A stretch of 64,000 nucleotides of DNA from Olsenella sp. An293 (GTDB lineage: Bacteria > Actinomycetota > Coriobacteriia > Coriobacteriales > Atopobiaceae). Below, in pieces: positions 17,365 through 25,500 of this stretch; positions within the stretch are counted from its first letter, which is position 1; each line of letters starts with the position of its first letter. The translations under genes were made by a program, and so were the position numbers. Under the pieces are notes generated by a model that was not told the DNA's origin, made no database searches, and saw only the letters and a program-made list of their open reading frames with translations. Location: contig NZ_NFIT01000005.1 in assembly GCF_002159495.1 (NCBI RefSeq), positions 1 to 64,000 on the forward strand, given 5' to 3'.

Positions 17365-18555
17365 TTATATGACCACATCAGGGTCGAGAGAAAGGGCGCT
17401 TTCGCGCATCTCCGCCGCCAAAGAGACGTAGCACTCGAGCCGACGGGACGAGAAGCGCCCCTCCCGCTCGCCGGCGCGCACGCCGCATCCCGGCTCATGC
17501 GTGTGGGTGCAGTCCCTGAAGCGGCACTCGCGCGCCGCCTCGGCAATCTCCGGGAAGACCTTCGCGAGGCCGCGCTCGTGGCCGACGATCGGAAGGCTCC
17601 GAAGCCCCGGCTCGTCGACGATGACCCCGCCTCCCGGCAGCGAGACCATGCGCCGGGCCACCGTCGTGTGCCGGCCGGCGTCATCGCTCGCCCGCACCGC
17701 GCCCGTCTCGAGCACGTCGCGTCCGAGAAGGGCGTTGAGCAGCGTGGACTTGCCCGCCCCCGACTCGCCCAGCACGATCGCCACCGTCCCACGCGGCACG
17801 AGCTCCCTCACGGCGTCCGTGCCCCAGGGCACTTCGAGCCGGGCCGCGCAGACGCCCACCCGACGAGCCTGCGCCCCGTCCGCCGTCGAGGAGGTGAGCG
17901 CGATCCCGCATCCCTCCCCCAGGACGTCGCGCACCGCCGCCACGTCCTTCTCGAGCGTCTCGTCCGAGGCGCGGTCGGCCTTGGTGAGCACCACCGCGAC
18001 GTCCGACCCGCAGTCGCGCGCGATGACCGCCGAGCGGGCGATGCGGTCGCACGACACCGGTCGCTCGCCGAGCTGCTGGACCACGAGCACAAGGCCGACG
18101 TTGGCCGCGAGCGTCTGACGCTCTCCGCGGGCGCCCCCGCGCCAGCGGGCGATGTCGCTCTCGCGCGGGAGGATCTCCTCGATGAGGCCCATGTCGTGCC
18201 CGTGAGGCCTGCGGGCGCACACCCAGTCGCCCACCGCCGCGCGGGAGTCCGCGCGGCCGCGCAGGCCGTCCTTGGTGAGCCGCGTCGAGAACTCCGCCCG
18301 GAAGGTGGCGTCCGCCGCGAGCACGGCGGGATAGCCGCGGTCGAGGCGCACGACGCAGCCCATGACCAGCTCGTCCTTATCGGCACCTGCCTCGACCGCC
18401 CGCTCGCAGGCCCCGACATACGCCGCGCGCTGGCCCTCGCTCGGCGAGAGCTCGTCAAAGGAGGGCAGCTCCGTCAGCGTGGAGAGCGCAGGAAGGCTCC
18501 CCTGAGTCCCGTCGGCGCTCCGCACGCGCCTTTTCTTGGATGATCGCTTGGCCAC
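17365..18555 (-). CDS. rsgA: ribosome small subunit-dependent GTPase RsgA
   Basis: A circularly permuted GTPase of about 396 residues that acts in late 30S maturation. Motif order is as expected: an OB-fold region, VVLTKADRAS (G4), GESGAGKSTLLNALLG (G1), DEPGLRSL (G3), and a C-terminal zinc site CRFRDCTHTHEPGC. I place the start at a GTG at 18555, preceded by GGAAAGGG; longer in-frame extensions have no ribosome site. The N-terminus has about 40 extra basic residues (KRSSKKRRVRS). It is divergent from the gntP gene. Confidence 0.9.
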   Translation of the reverse strand: MAKRSSKKRRVRSADGTQGSLPALSTLTELPSFDELSPSEGQRAAYVGACERAVEAGADKDELVMGCVVRLDRGYPAVLAADATFRAEFSTRLTKDGLRGRADSRAAVGDWVCARRPHGHDMGLIEEILPRESDIARWRGGARGERQTLAANVGLVLVVQQLGERPVSCDRIARSAVIARDCGSDVAVVLTKADRASDETLEKDVAAVRDVLGEGCGIALTSSTADGAQARRVGVCAARLEVPWGTDAVRELVPRGTVAIVLGESGAGKSTLLNALLGRDVLETGAVRASDDAGRHTTVARRMVSLPGGGVIVDEPGLRSLPIVGHERGLAKVFPEIAEAARECRFRDCTHTHEPGCGVRAGEREGRFSSRRLECYVSLAAEMRESALSLDPDVVI

Positions 18556-18706
18556 GACACCCTTTCCGTTGCGTCTTTTGTCTCCGCAAGTATAGCCGTG
18601 GCGCATGGCCGCAGCGGGGATTGTTGCCAGTGCGTCACGCTCCGGCGCAGGCGGTCGCCGCCCGTCATACTCAGGCATGTCACGTCGCCGCAGGAACGGA
18701 GCCCCC

Positions 18707-20014
18707 ATGATCGGCACCATCGGACTTTTGCTCGCCGTCGTCGCAATCGTGCTGCTCGTCTGGCGCGGCTGGCACATGGCCATCGTCTCGGTTGCGGCGT
18801 CGCTGATCGTCATCCTCGCGAACGGCATGGATCCGCTCGAGAGCATCAACGTGAGCTATCTGGGCGACATGTCCGCCTTCGTGGGCAGCTGGTTTCTCCT
18901 CTTTGCCCTGGGCTCTATCTTTGGGCGCATCATGGGGGACTCCGGGGCCTCGGCGGGCATAGCGGCAAGCATGCTGCGCCTCGCGGGCGAGCGCCACGCG
19001 CTGCTCGTCATCATGGTCACGGGCCTCGTGCTCTCCTATGGCGGCATCAGCGCCTTCATCATCGCGTTTTCGGTCTACCCCATCGCGGCCGAGCTCTTCG
19101 AGCGCGCGGACATCCCCAAGAAGCTCATCGTCGCCGCGATCATGGTCTGTCCCGCCACGCTCGGCATGGTCATGATGCCGGGCATCCCCTCCACGCAAAA
19201 CCTCATCCCCGCGAGCTTCCTCGGAACCGACGCCTACGCCGGGGCGCTTCTCGGCGTCATCTGTTCCGTGGTGATGTTCGCCGCGTCCTACGTCTACCTG
19301 CAGTGGGAGATCGGACGGTGCCGGGCGCGCGGCGAACACTTCGTCCCGAGCCCCGGGGAGACGCTCTCCCGCCCGGACGACGCCGACACCCCGCCGATCT
19401 GGGCGTGCTTTGCCCCCATCGTTCTTCTCGTCATCTTGGTGTTTGCTCTGCAGACCGCCGGCATGGGAGCCACGGACGCGGTGGTCGTCTCGATGACGGC
19501 GGCGGTCCTTGCCGCGTGTGCGCTCTTCCGCCGGCGCGTCCCCGGCATGAGGCGCGCCGTCGGGGAGGCGTGCGCGAGCGGCCTGGGGTCGCTCGTCTCC
19601 GTGGCGGCCATCATGGGCTTTGGTGGGGTGGTCGTGGACTCCCCCGCCTACCAGGGCATCGTCGCGGCGCTCATGTCCACGAGCCTGAGCCCGCTGTGGC
19701 AGGGCTTCATCACGATCTTTGCCATCGCCGGCATCACGGGCTCGGCCATCGGGGCGCTCAACATCTACCTTGGCAGCATGGCGCAGACGCTGCTGGCGAC
19801 CGGGCTCGACCCCGCGATGATGCACCGCGTCCTCTGCATGGCATCCGTGGGCCCCGCCACGCTTCTGCCCCACACCTCGGCCATGGTCGCCGCCAACCAG
19901 GCCGCCCACACCGAGGTGAGGGACACGTACCGCTACGTGCTGGTCTCCTGCGCGTTGCTGCCGATCGCCGTGTCGCTTCTGGGCATGGCCCTCGGCCTCG
20001 TTGGCGTGGTGTAG
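18707..20014 (+). CDS. GntP family permease
   Basis: A 435-residue polytopic membrane protein with about twelve hydrophobic segments. GGISAFIIAFSVYPIAAELF and ATLGMVMMPGIPSTQNLIPA are typical of GntP/CitMHS-like carriers for gluconate and other organic acids. The start at 18707 is chosen from GGAACGGAG before the ATG and because it begins the first membrane helix. It stands alone on the plus strand, so the substrate cannot be inferred from neighbours. Confidence 0.85.
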   Translation: MIGTIGLLLAVVAIVLLVWRGWHMAIVSVAASLIVILANGMDPLESINVSYLGDMSAFVGSWFLLFALGSIFGRIMGDSGASAGIAASMLRLAGERHALLVIMVTGLVLSYGGISAFIIAFSVYPIAAELFERADIPKKLIVAAIMVCPATLGMVMMPGIPSTQNLIPASFLGTDAYAGALLGVICSVVMFAASYVYLQWEIGRCRARGEHFVPSPGETLSRPDDADTPPIWACFAPIVLLVILVFALQTAGMGATDAVVVSMTAAVLAACALFRRRVPGMRRAVGEACASGLGSLVSVAAIMGFGGVVVDSPAYQGIVAALMSTSLSPLWQGFITIFAIAGITGSAIGALNIYLGSMAQTLLATGLDPAMMHRVLCMASVGPATLLPHTSAMVAANQAAHTEVRDTYRYVLVSCALLPIAVSLLGMALGLVGVV

Positions 20015-20016
20015 GG

Positions 20017-20062
20017 CGGCTCGGCGTTCTTGTCCTCCCCAGAGGACAAGAACGGAGAGCCG
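20017..20062. terminator. bidirectional terminator hairpin
   Basis: A perfect 13-bp stem (CGTTCTTGTCCTC and its complement, loop CCCA) is extended by a CGGCTC/GAGCCG stem across a 2-nt internal loop. It fills the gap between the convergent gntP and DUF559-like genes and could stop both. Confidence 0.75.
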
Positions 20063-20064
20063 TC

Positions 20065-21087
20065 TCAACCCCTGACGTGCAGCTTCACCGCGCCGTGCGA
20101 CACGGGCACGCCAAAGAGGGCCCGCTCGAGCCCAACGCCGCACCGCGTGGCCTTGAGCAGCCGCTGATGCAGCTCGGCGACCTGCTCCGCCGGGGCCGGG
20201 CCTCCCGGCTGGCGGGGGATCTCGTCCTCGAAGAGCGCCACGGCCCTCATGAGCTCCGCGTGGTCTGACATCTGGTCTAGCTTGATGGTGTTTATCGTCC
20301 AGCCCATGTGCTCGAGCGCCTCCTTGCGGCGCAGGTCCTTCTCGGGATCGAGGTGAAACTCGAGGCTGTCATACTCCGCCCCGCGCCGCACGGCCGGCCA
20401 GGCGATGTCGATCGAGCAGCTCCTCGTGCCCGTCACCGCCGCCGCGGCGTCGTCGAGCGGAACCACGTAGTTGAGCTCCGGCCGCACGAAGGCGAGCCCC
20501 CGGTGGCGCCCGGGCAAAAAGAGCTCTCCCGTCAGCACCGTCTCCATCGGGGAGCGCGCGGCGTCGCACACCCAGCGCAGCGCCTCGCGCGCCCGGCTGA
20601 GCCCGTAGAGCCCCGAGAGCGCGTCCACGACCTCACCGATCTTCTCGACGGACGTGAGCGGCGGACGCTCGTAGTAACCTGAGACCATCTCGGAGAAGTG
20701 GGAGTAGCGCCCGCACAGCTCACAGCCAAGGACGACGGCACCCACCAGAGAGAAGCCCCGCGCCATCTGCACGAAGCAAAGCTCCGGACCGGCCGCATAG
20801 ACGTCCGGCGCGAGCTCCAGCAGCAGCCCCTCCGGCATGACCGGCAGTCCAAAGTTATGCGTTTCGAAGGCCTCGGACTGGATGGCGCGCACTCCCTTGG
20901 CGGCAAGAACGTGGACCGGAACGCGACGAATGCCAAACTCACTCAGGTCGAGACGACGAAGCTCCCGGGAGTCTGTCGAGATGAGTCCCATGTCCAGAGC
21001 CTCGCTTACGCGAGGATAGGCCCTCACCTGCGGCGGAACGGCACGCAAGAGCTCCAGGGCGGAGTTGTGAGAGATGACTACCGGCAT
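20065..21087 (-). CDS. hypothetical protein with DUF559/PD-(D/E)XK-like C-terminus
   Basis: A 340-residue soluble protein. The start at 21087 has GAAGGGGG before the ATG. The C-terminal third has YDSLEFHLDPEKDLRRKEAL followed by EHMGWTINTI, reminiscent of DUF559/Vsr-like nuclease folds (E, D, then a helix with R-R-x-x-L). The N-terminal part (VISHNSALELLRA) may be a DNA-binding region such as in AbiEi-like antitoxin proteins of actinobacteria. The link is from memory of family patterns and is tentative. It stands alone next to an unusual inverted repeat. Confidence 0.45.
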   Translation of the reverse strand: MPVVISHNSALELLRAVPPQVRAYPRVSEALDMGLISTDSRELRRLDLSEFGIRRVPVHVLAAKGVRAIQSEAFETHNFGLPVMPEGLLLELAPDVYAAGPELCFVQMARGFSLVGAVVLGCELCGRYSHFSEMVSGYYERPPLTSVEKIGEVVDALSGLYGLSRAREALRWVCDAARSPMETVLTGELFLPGRHRGLAFVRPELNYVVPLDDAAAAVTGTRSCSIDIAWPAVRRGAEYDSLEFHLDPEKDLRRKEALEHMGWTINTIKLDQMSDHAELMRAVALFEDEIPRQPGGPAPAEQVAELHQRLLKATRCGVGLERALFGVPVSHGAVKLHVRG

Positions 21088-21190
21088 ACGACCCCCTTCG
21101 CTCGCAAGCGATGGGGGTCGCCGTGCCAGACACTCTACCACAGCCCGATCATGAGACATTGAGTCGACCTTAGGCCAAAGACGGAAAGAA

Positions 21191-21280
21191 TTACCTACTT
21201 CAAAACCAGTAGGTAACGGGCCCATAATCGGAGAAGAACCCCTTTTGAATGCAGTTACCTACTGGTTTTGAAGTAGGCAA
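21191..21280. repeat. paired 27-bp inverted repeats with internal dyads
   Basis: Two 27-nt segments (21191-21217 and 21254-21280) are reverse complements of each other with one mismatch, separated by 36 nt. Each is itself a dyad, TTACCTAC and GTAGGTAA around a 10-nt AT-rich centre, so the element carries four related half-sites. It lies between the DUF559-like gene start and the P-ATPase stop (21088-21386); the rest of that gap shows nothing else I can name. It may be an operator or a small mobile/REP-type unit. Confidence 0.7.
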
Positions 21281-21386
21281 CCGATCAGCCCAGAACAGCC
21301 GCGCCGAGAAGGGCATCGAGCCGCGAAAAAACGGGGGCGGGGCCAAAGCCCCGTCCCCGTGGACGCACGTATGTCGAGAAGGACCG

Positions 21387-24074
21387 CTAGTCCTGGTTCT
21401 TCTCGATGGAGCGCATGACGGCCTTGTAGACCTCCATGATCGGGATGATCAGGAAGGCCAGGCCGAGGGCGGCGGCGAGCGCCTCCATCGGCAGCTCCAT
21501 GAAGCCGAACATCTCGGCCAGGAACGGGACCTCGACCACGATGACAGTGAGGATGAGGGCCAGGATCGCGGCGCCCCACAGCCACTTGTTCTGCTTCTTC
21601 ATGGAGAACAGCGACGCGCGGCGGCTGCGCATGTTGAAGCAATGGAAGATCTCGACCATCGAGAGGGTGATGAACGCCATGGTGACGCCCTCCTCGTCGG
21701 CGGTGCCCGCGATCATGTCGGCGATGTTGATGTAGCCCATGTCGAGGTAGACGCCCACGAAGAACGAGGCCAGGACCAGGATGGTGATGACGATGCCCTG
21801 GAAGAGGATGTCGACGCCCATGCCGCCCGCGAAGACGCCGTCAGAGGCCTTGCGCGGCTTGCGCTTCATGATGTCGCCCTCGGCCTCCTCCATGCCGAGC
21901 GCCAGCGCCGGGAAGCAGTCCGTGATGAGGTTGATCCAGAGCAGCTGGACCGGCTGGAAGATCGTGAAGCCCACGAGCGTGGCCACAAAGACCGAGAGCA
22001 CCTCGGCGATGTTGGCGGAGAGCAGGAACTGGATGACCTTGCGGATGTTGTCGTAGATCCTGCGGCCCTCCTCCACCGCGTTGATGATGGTGGCGAAGTT
22101 GTCGTCGGCAAGGACCATGTCGGCCACGTTCTTGGTGACGTCGGTGCCGGTGATGCCCATGCCCACGCCGATGTCGGCGCGCTTGATGGACGGGGCGTCG
22201 TTCACGCCGTCGCCGGTCATGGCCACGATCTTGTCGCGGCTCTTCCAGGCGTCGACGATGCGGGCCTTGTGCTCGGGCTGGACGCGGGCGTAGACGCTGT
22301 ACTCGGTGACCTTCTCCTTGAAGTCCTCGTCGGAGATCTTGTCGAGCTGGGCGCCCGTGATGGCCTCGGAGGCATCCTTGCAGATGCCGAGGTTCTTGGC
22401 GATGGCCACGGCGGTGTCGATGTGGTCGCCGGTGATCATGACCGGGCGGATGCCGGCCTCCTTGGCCTCGGCGATGGCCGGGGCGACCTCAGGACGCTCG
22501 GGGTCGATCATGCCGGAGAGGCCTACGAAGACGAGGTCGTGCTCGAGCGCCTCGGGGCTGCAGTCGGCGGGCAGCGCCTTGTGCATGCGCACGGCGGAGG
22601 CGAGCACGCGCAGCGCCTGGTTGGCCATGTCCTTGTTGGCGGTCATGATCTTCTCGCGGCGGGCGTCGGTCAGGGTCTCGACGGTGCCGTCGGCGTTCAT
22701 GACCTGGGTGCAGCGGCCGAGCACCACGTCGGGGCCGCCCTTGGTGTACTGCTCGAAGGTGCCCTCGGGGGTCTTCACCACGACGGACATCATCTTGCGG
22801 CCGGAGTCAAACGGGGCCTCGCCCACGCGCTCGTAGCGATCGGCGTTGCCGTTCTCGTAGAAGCCGAGCTTGGCGGCATCGTTGACCAGGGCGCACTCGG
22901 TGGGCTCGCCCACGGCCTCGCCCTTCTCGGCGTCCCACTTGGCGTCGGAGCACAGGGCCATGGCGCGCACGTGCAGCTCGTCGGGACCCTCGACCTCGTG
23001 CTTGGTGACGGTCATCTTGTTCTGCGTGAGGGTGCCCGTCTTGTCCGAGCAGATGATCTGGGTGCAGCCGAGCGTCTCGACGGCGGTCATCTTGCGGATG
23101 ATGGCCTGGCGCTTGGACATCTTGGTGACGCCCATGGAGAGCACGATCGTGACCACGGCCACGAGGCCCTCGGGGATGGCGGCGACGGCGAGCGACACGG
23201 CGACCATGAAGGTGTCGAGGATCATCTCGGGGTTGGAGCCGAGCTCGCCGCCGTGGCGGATGAGGTCGACGGCGAAGATGATCACGCAGATCGCGAGCAC
23301 CAGCTTGGTGAGGATGCCGGAGAGCTCGTTGAGCTTGATCTGGAGCGGCGTGAGCTCCTTCTTGGCGGTGGTGAGGGCGTCGGCGATCTTGCCCATCTCG
23401 GTCTTCATGCCGGTTGCGGCGACGACGGCGCGGCCGCGGCCGTAGACCACGGTGGAGCCCATGTAGCACATGTTCTTGCGGTCGCCCAGGGGCACGTCAT
23501 CAGTGCCGGCGTCGAGCGCGATCGGCTCGACGTGCTTCTCCACGGGCACGGACTCGCCGGTGAGGGCGGCCTCCTCGATCTTCATCGAGGCGCTCTCCAG
23601 GACGCGGCAGTCCGCGGGCACGGAGTCGCCGGCCTCGAGAAGGACGATGTCGCCGGGCACGAGGTCGGCGGAGGGCAGGTGGGTCAGCTTGCCGTCGCGG
23701 ATGACCTTGGACTGGGCCGCGCTCATCTGCTGCAGGGCCTCGAGGGCCTGCTCGGACTTTGCCTCCTGGACCACGCCGAGCACGGAGTTGATGATGACGA
23801 CGGCCATAATGATGATGACGTCGGCCCACTCGGACTCGCCCTGGATGGTGCCGGTGATCGCCGAGATGGCGGCCGCCACGATGAGCATGATGACCATCGG
23901 GTCGGCCATCTGCTCGAAGAAGCGCTTCCAGAGCGGGGTCTTCTCCTCCTTCTCGAGCTCGTTGGGCCCGTATTGGGCCAGGCGAGAAGAAGCCTCGCCC
24001 GAGCTGAGACCGCTCTCCTCGTCAGAGGACAGCTCGCTCAGCACCTCGTCGGTAGGTACCAAGTACTCCTTCAT
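21387..24074 (-). CDS. cation-transporting P-type ATPase (Ca2+/PacL-YoaB type)
   Basis: An 895-residue P2-type ATPase that exports Ca2+ or perhaps Mn2+. Domains in order: cation_ATPase_N, two membrane helices, actuator domain with LTGESVPV, two helices, the phosphorylation site CSDKTGTLTQNKMTV, nucleotide-binding domain, hinge MTGDGVNDAPSIK, and six C-terminal helices. The intramembrane site AAIPEGL is that of P2A/PMCA pumps. AGGAGGGG precedes the ATG and is buried in a strong leader stem, so translation may be regulated. Confidence 0.9.
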   Translation of the reverse strand: MKEYLVPTDEVLSELSSDEESGLSSGEASSRLAQYGPNELEKEEKTPLWKRFFEQMADPMVIMLIVAAAISAITGTIQGESEWADVIIIMAVVIINSVLGVVQEAKSEQALEALQQMSAAQSKVIRDGKLTHLPSADLVPGDIVLLEAGDSVPADCRVLESASMKIEEAALTGESVPVEKHVEPIALDAGTDDVPLGDRKNMCYMGSTVVYGRGRAVVAATGMKTEMGKIADALTTAKKELTPLQIKLNELSGILTKLVLAICVIIFAVDLIRHGGELGSNPEMILDTFMVAVSLAVAAIPEGLVAVVTIVLSMGVTKMSKRQAIIRKMTAVETLGCTQIICSDKTGTLTQNKMTVTKHEVEGPDELHVRAMALCSDAKWDAEKGEAVGEPTECALVNDAAKLGFYENGNADRYERVGEAPFDSGRKMMSVVVKTPEGTFEQYTKGGPDVVLGRCTQVMNADGTVETLTDARREKIMTANKDMANQALRVLASAVRMHKALPADCSPEALEHDLVFVGLSGMIDPERPEVAPAIAEAKEAGIRPVMITGDHIDTAVAIAKNLGICKDASEAITGAQLDKISDEDFKEKVTEYSVYARVQPEHKARIVDAWKSRDKIVAMTGDGVNDAPSIKRADIGVGMGITGTDVTKNVADMVLADDNFATIINAVEEGRRIYDNIRKVIQFLLSANIAEVLSVFVATLVGFTIFQPVQLLWINLITDCFPALALGMEEAEGDIMKRKPRKASDGVFAGGMGVDILFQGIVITILVLASFFVGVYLDMGYINIADMIAGTADEEGVTMAFITLSMVEIFHCFNMRSRRASLFSMKKQNKWLWGAAILALILTVIVVEVPFLAEMFGFMELPMEALAAALGLAFLIIPIMEVYKAVMRSIEKNQD

Positions 24075-24080
24075 TCAGTT

Positions 24081-24141
24081 CCCCTCCTGGGAAATAGGCG
24101 CCCGGCAGATTGATGCCCGATCATAATTCCCCAGGAAGGGG
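24081..24141 (-). promoter_or_regulatory. leader stem-loop sequestering the P-ATPase ribosome site
   Basis: In the mRNA, CCCCUUCCUGGGGAA (24127-24141) pairs with UUUCCCAGGAGGGG (24081-24094), about 14 base pairs with one bulged U. The second arm contains the whole Shine-Dalgarno sequence of the P-ATPase. The loop of about 32 nt has its own GC-rich dyad. This resembles a translational switch. I do not see the conserved blocks of the yybP-ykoY manganese riboswitch. Confidence 0.6.
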
Positions 24142-24452
24142 CAAGGGCCCATCAAGGCTGCCATGCCGGACGCATGGATAAAAACACGAGGGCTATTCTA
24201 CCCGACGCTGGGCTTACATTTCATTGTCCCTTTGACCAGTTGAGCGGTTTTGGTGAACGTCTATCGATGTCGCCGCGACCATGCGACGTCGCCGACCTCG
24301 CCGCGCCCGTCTCGCCGTACGCCTGAGACCGATTTCAAAATCAAGCTGGAATCGGCGGGCGATCACTTACGCCACCCTTGCGTGCGCTAAACTTGGGGCC
24401 GATAGACTATCGCCGCGCGTGCGCCTTACGCACACAGAAGGGACTTCTTGCG
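24142..24452. promoter_or_regulatory. divergent promoter region of P-ATPase and ldh
   Basis: The remainder of the roughly 380-nt gap between two divergent genes. On the minus strand TAGAAT at 24195-24200 could be a -10 box for the ATPase. On the plus strand a TTGCGT near 24378 and TAGACT near 24403 are spaced by 19 bp and may serve ldh. Both calls are weak. No open frame or known RNA is evident. Confidence 0.35.
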
Positions 24453-25454
24453 ATGAACATTCTTTTCTACGGAACCGCCAGCTACGACAGGGCTTCGTTC
24501 ACCACGGAGCTGACCGACTACCCCGAGATCAAGATCGACTTCACCGAGACCAACCTCACGCCCATGACCGCCGCCCTCGCCCGCGGCTACGATGCGGTCT
24601 GCGCCTTCGTCAACGCCGACTGCGGCGCCATGACGCTCGAGATCCTTGCCGGGTTTGGCGTGAAGCTGCTGCTCATGCGCTGCGCCGGCTTCGACGCCGT
24701 CAACGTGGCCGTGGCCAAGGACCTGGGCATCAAGGTCACGCGCGTCCCCGCCTACTCCCCCGAGGCCATCGCCGAGCACGCCATGGCCCTCGCACTGGCG
24801 GCCAACCGCCGCATCTGCAAGGGCTACATCCGCGTCCGCGAGAACGACTTCTCGCTCGACGGCCTGGTGGGCAACACCCTGCACGGCAAGACCGCCGGCA
24901 TCATCGGCACCGGCCGCATCGGCGCCGCCCTCTGCCGCATCTGCAAGGGCTTTGGCATGAAGGTCCTGGGCTCGGACCTCTATCCCAACCAGGGGCTCGT
25001 GGACGAGGGCGTCGTCGACGAGTACGTGGACTACGACGAGCTCTACCGCCGCTCCGACCTCATCTCGCTGCACGCCTTCCTCAACGACGAGAGCCGTCAC
25101 ATGATCAACGACGAGTCCATCGCCAAGATGAAGGACGGCGTGATCTTTGTGAACACCGGCCGCGGCGGGCTCGTGGACACGCAGGCCCTCATCCGCGGCA
25201 TCCTCTCCGGCAAGATCGGCGCCGCGGGCATCGACGTCTACGACGAGGAGGGCCCCAACGTCTACCAGAACCGCGCCGGCCAGGTCATCGACTCCGTCAC
25301 CGCGCGCCTCTGCTCCTTCCCCAACGTCGTCATGACGAGCCACCAGGCCTTCTTCACCCACGAGGCCCTCGGTGAGATCGCCCGCGTCACCCTCGACAAC
25401 GCCAAGGCCTTCGCCAACGGCACTGACTTTGTTGACCGCAGCGTCGTCTGCTAG
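24453..25454 (+). CDS. ldhA: D-2-hydroxyacid dehydrogenase, probably D-lactate dehydrogenase
   Basis: A 333-residue NAD-dependent enzyme, likely reducing pyruvate to D-lactate in fermentation. It has the Rossmann motif GIIGTGRIGAALCRI, the catalytic arginine in NTGRGGLVD, and a histidine in TSHQAFFTHEAL in the arrangement typical of LdhA rather than phosphoglycerate dehydrogenase. AAGGGA precedes the ATG at 24453; a longer frame from 24378 has no ribosome site. The pyruvate kinase gene follows after 46 nt, so the two may form an operon linking pyruvate production to lactate. Confidence 0.85.
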   Translation: MNILFYGTASYDRASFTTELTDYPEIKIDFTETNLTPMTAALARGYDAVCAFVNADCGAMTLEILAGFGVKLLLMRCAGFDAVNVAVAKDLGIKVTRVPAYSPEAIAEHAMALALAANRRICKGYIRVRENDFSLDGLVGNTLHGKTAGIIGTGRIGAALCRICKGFGMKVLGSDLYPNQGLVDEGVVDEYVDYDELYRRSDLISLHAFLNDESRHMINDESIAKMKDGVIFVNTGRGGLVDTQALIRGILSGKIGAAGIDVYDEEGPNVYQNRAGQVIDSVTARLCSFPNVVMTSHQAFFTHEALGEIARVTLDNAKAFANGTDFVDRSVVC

Positions 25455-25500
25455 CACGGCAGCGGCGCGGTAAGAATCGCCTCTCGAAGAAAGGGCACAG

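Noticed and set aside
18598-20268. A 556-codon frame overlapping the GntP permease
   Set aside because: Frame-shifted shadow of a well supported membrane protein; composition is Arg/His-rich and it has no domain.
21249-24113. A 954-codon open frame on the plus strand opposite the P-type ATPase
   Set aside because: It is antisense to a clearly coding gene, has a His/Leu/Val/Gly/Asp-biased composition typical of reverse-complement GC-rich codons, and no recognisable domain.
24081-24250. yybP-ykoY manganese riboswitch before the P-type ATPase
   Set aside because: The context fits, but I could not find the conserved sequence blocks of that riboswitch; only the Shine-Dalgarno-sequestering stem is supported.
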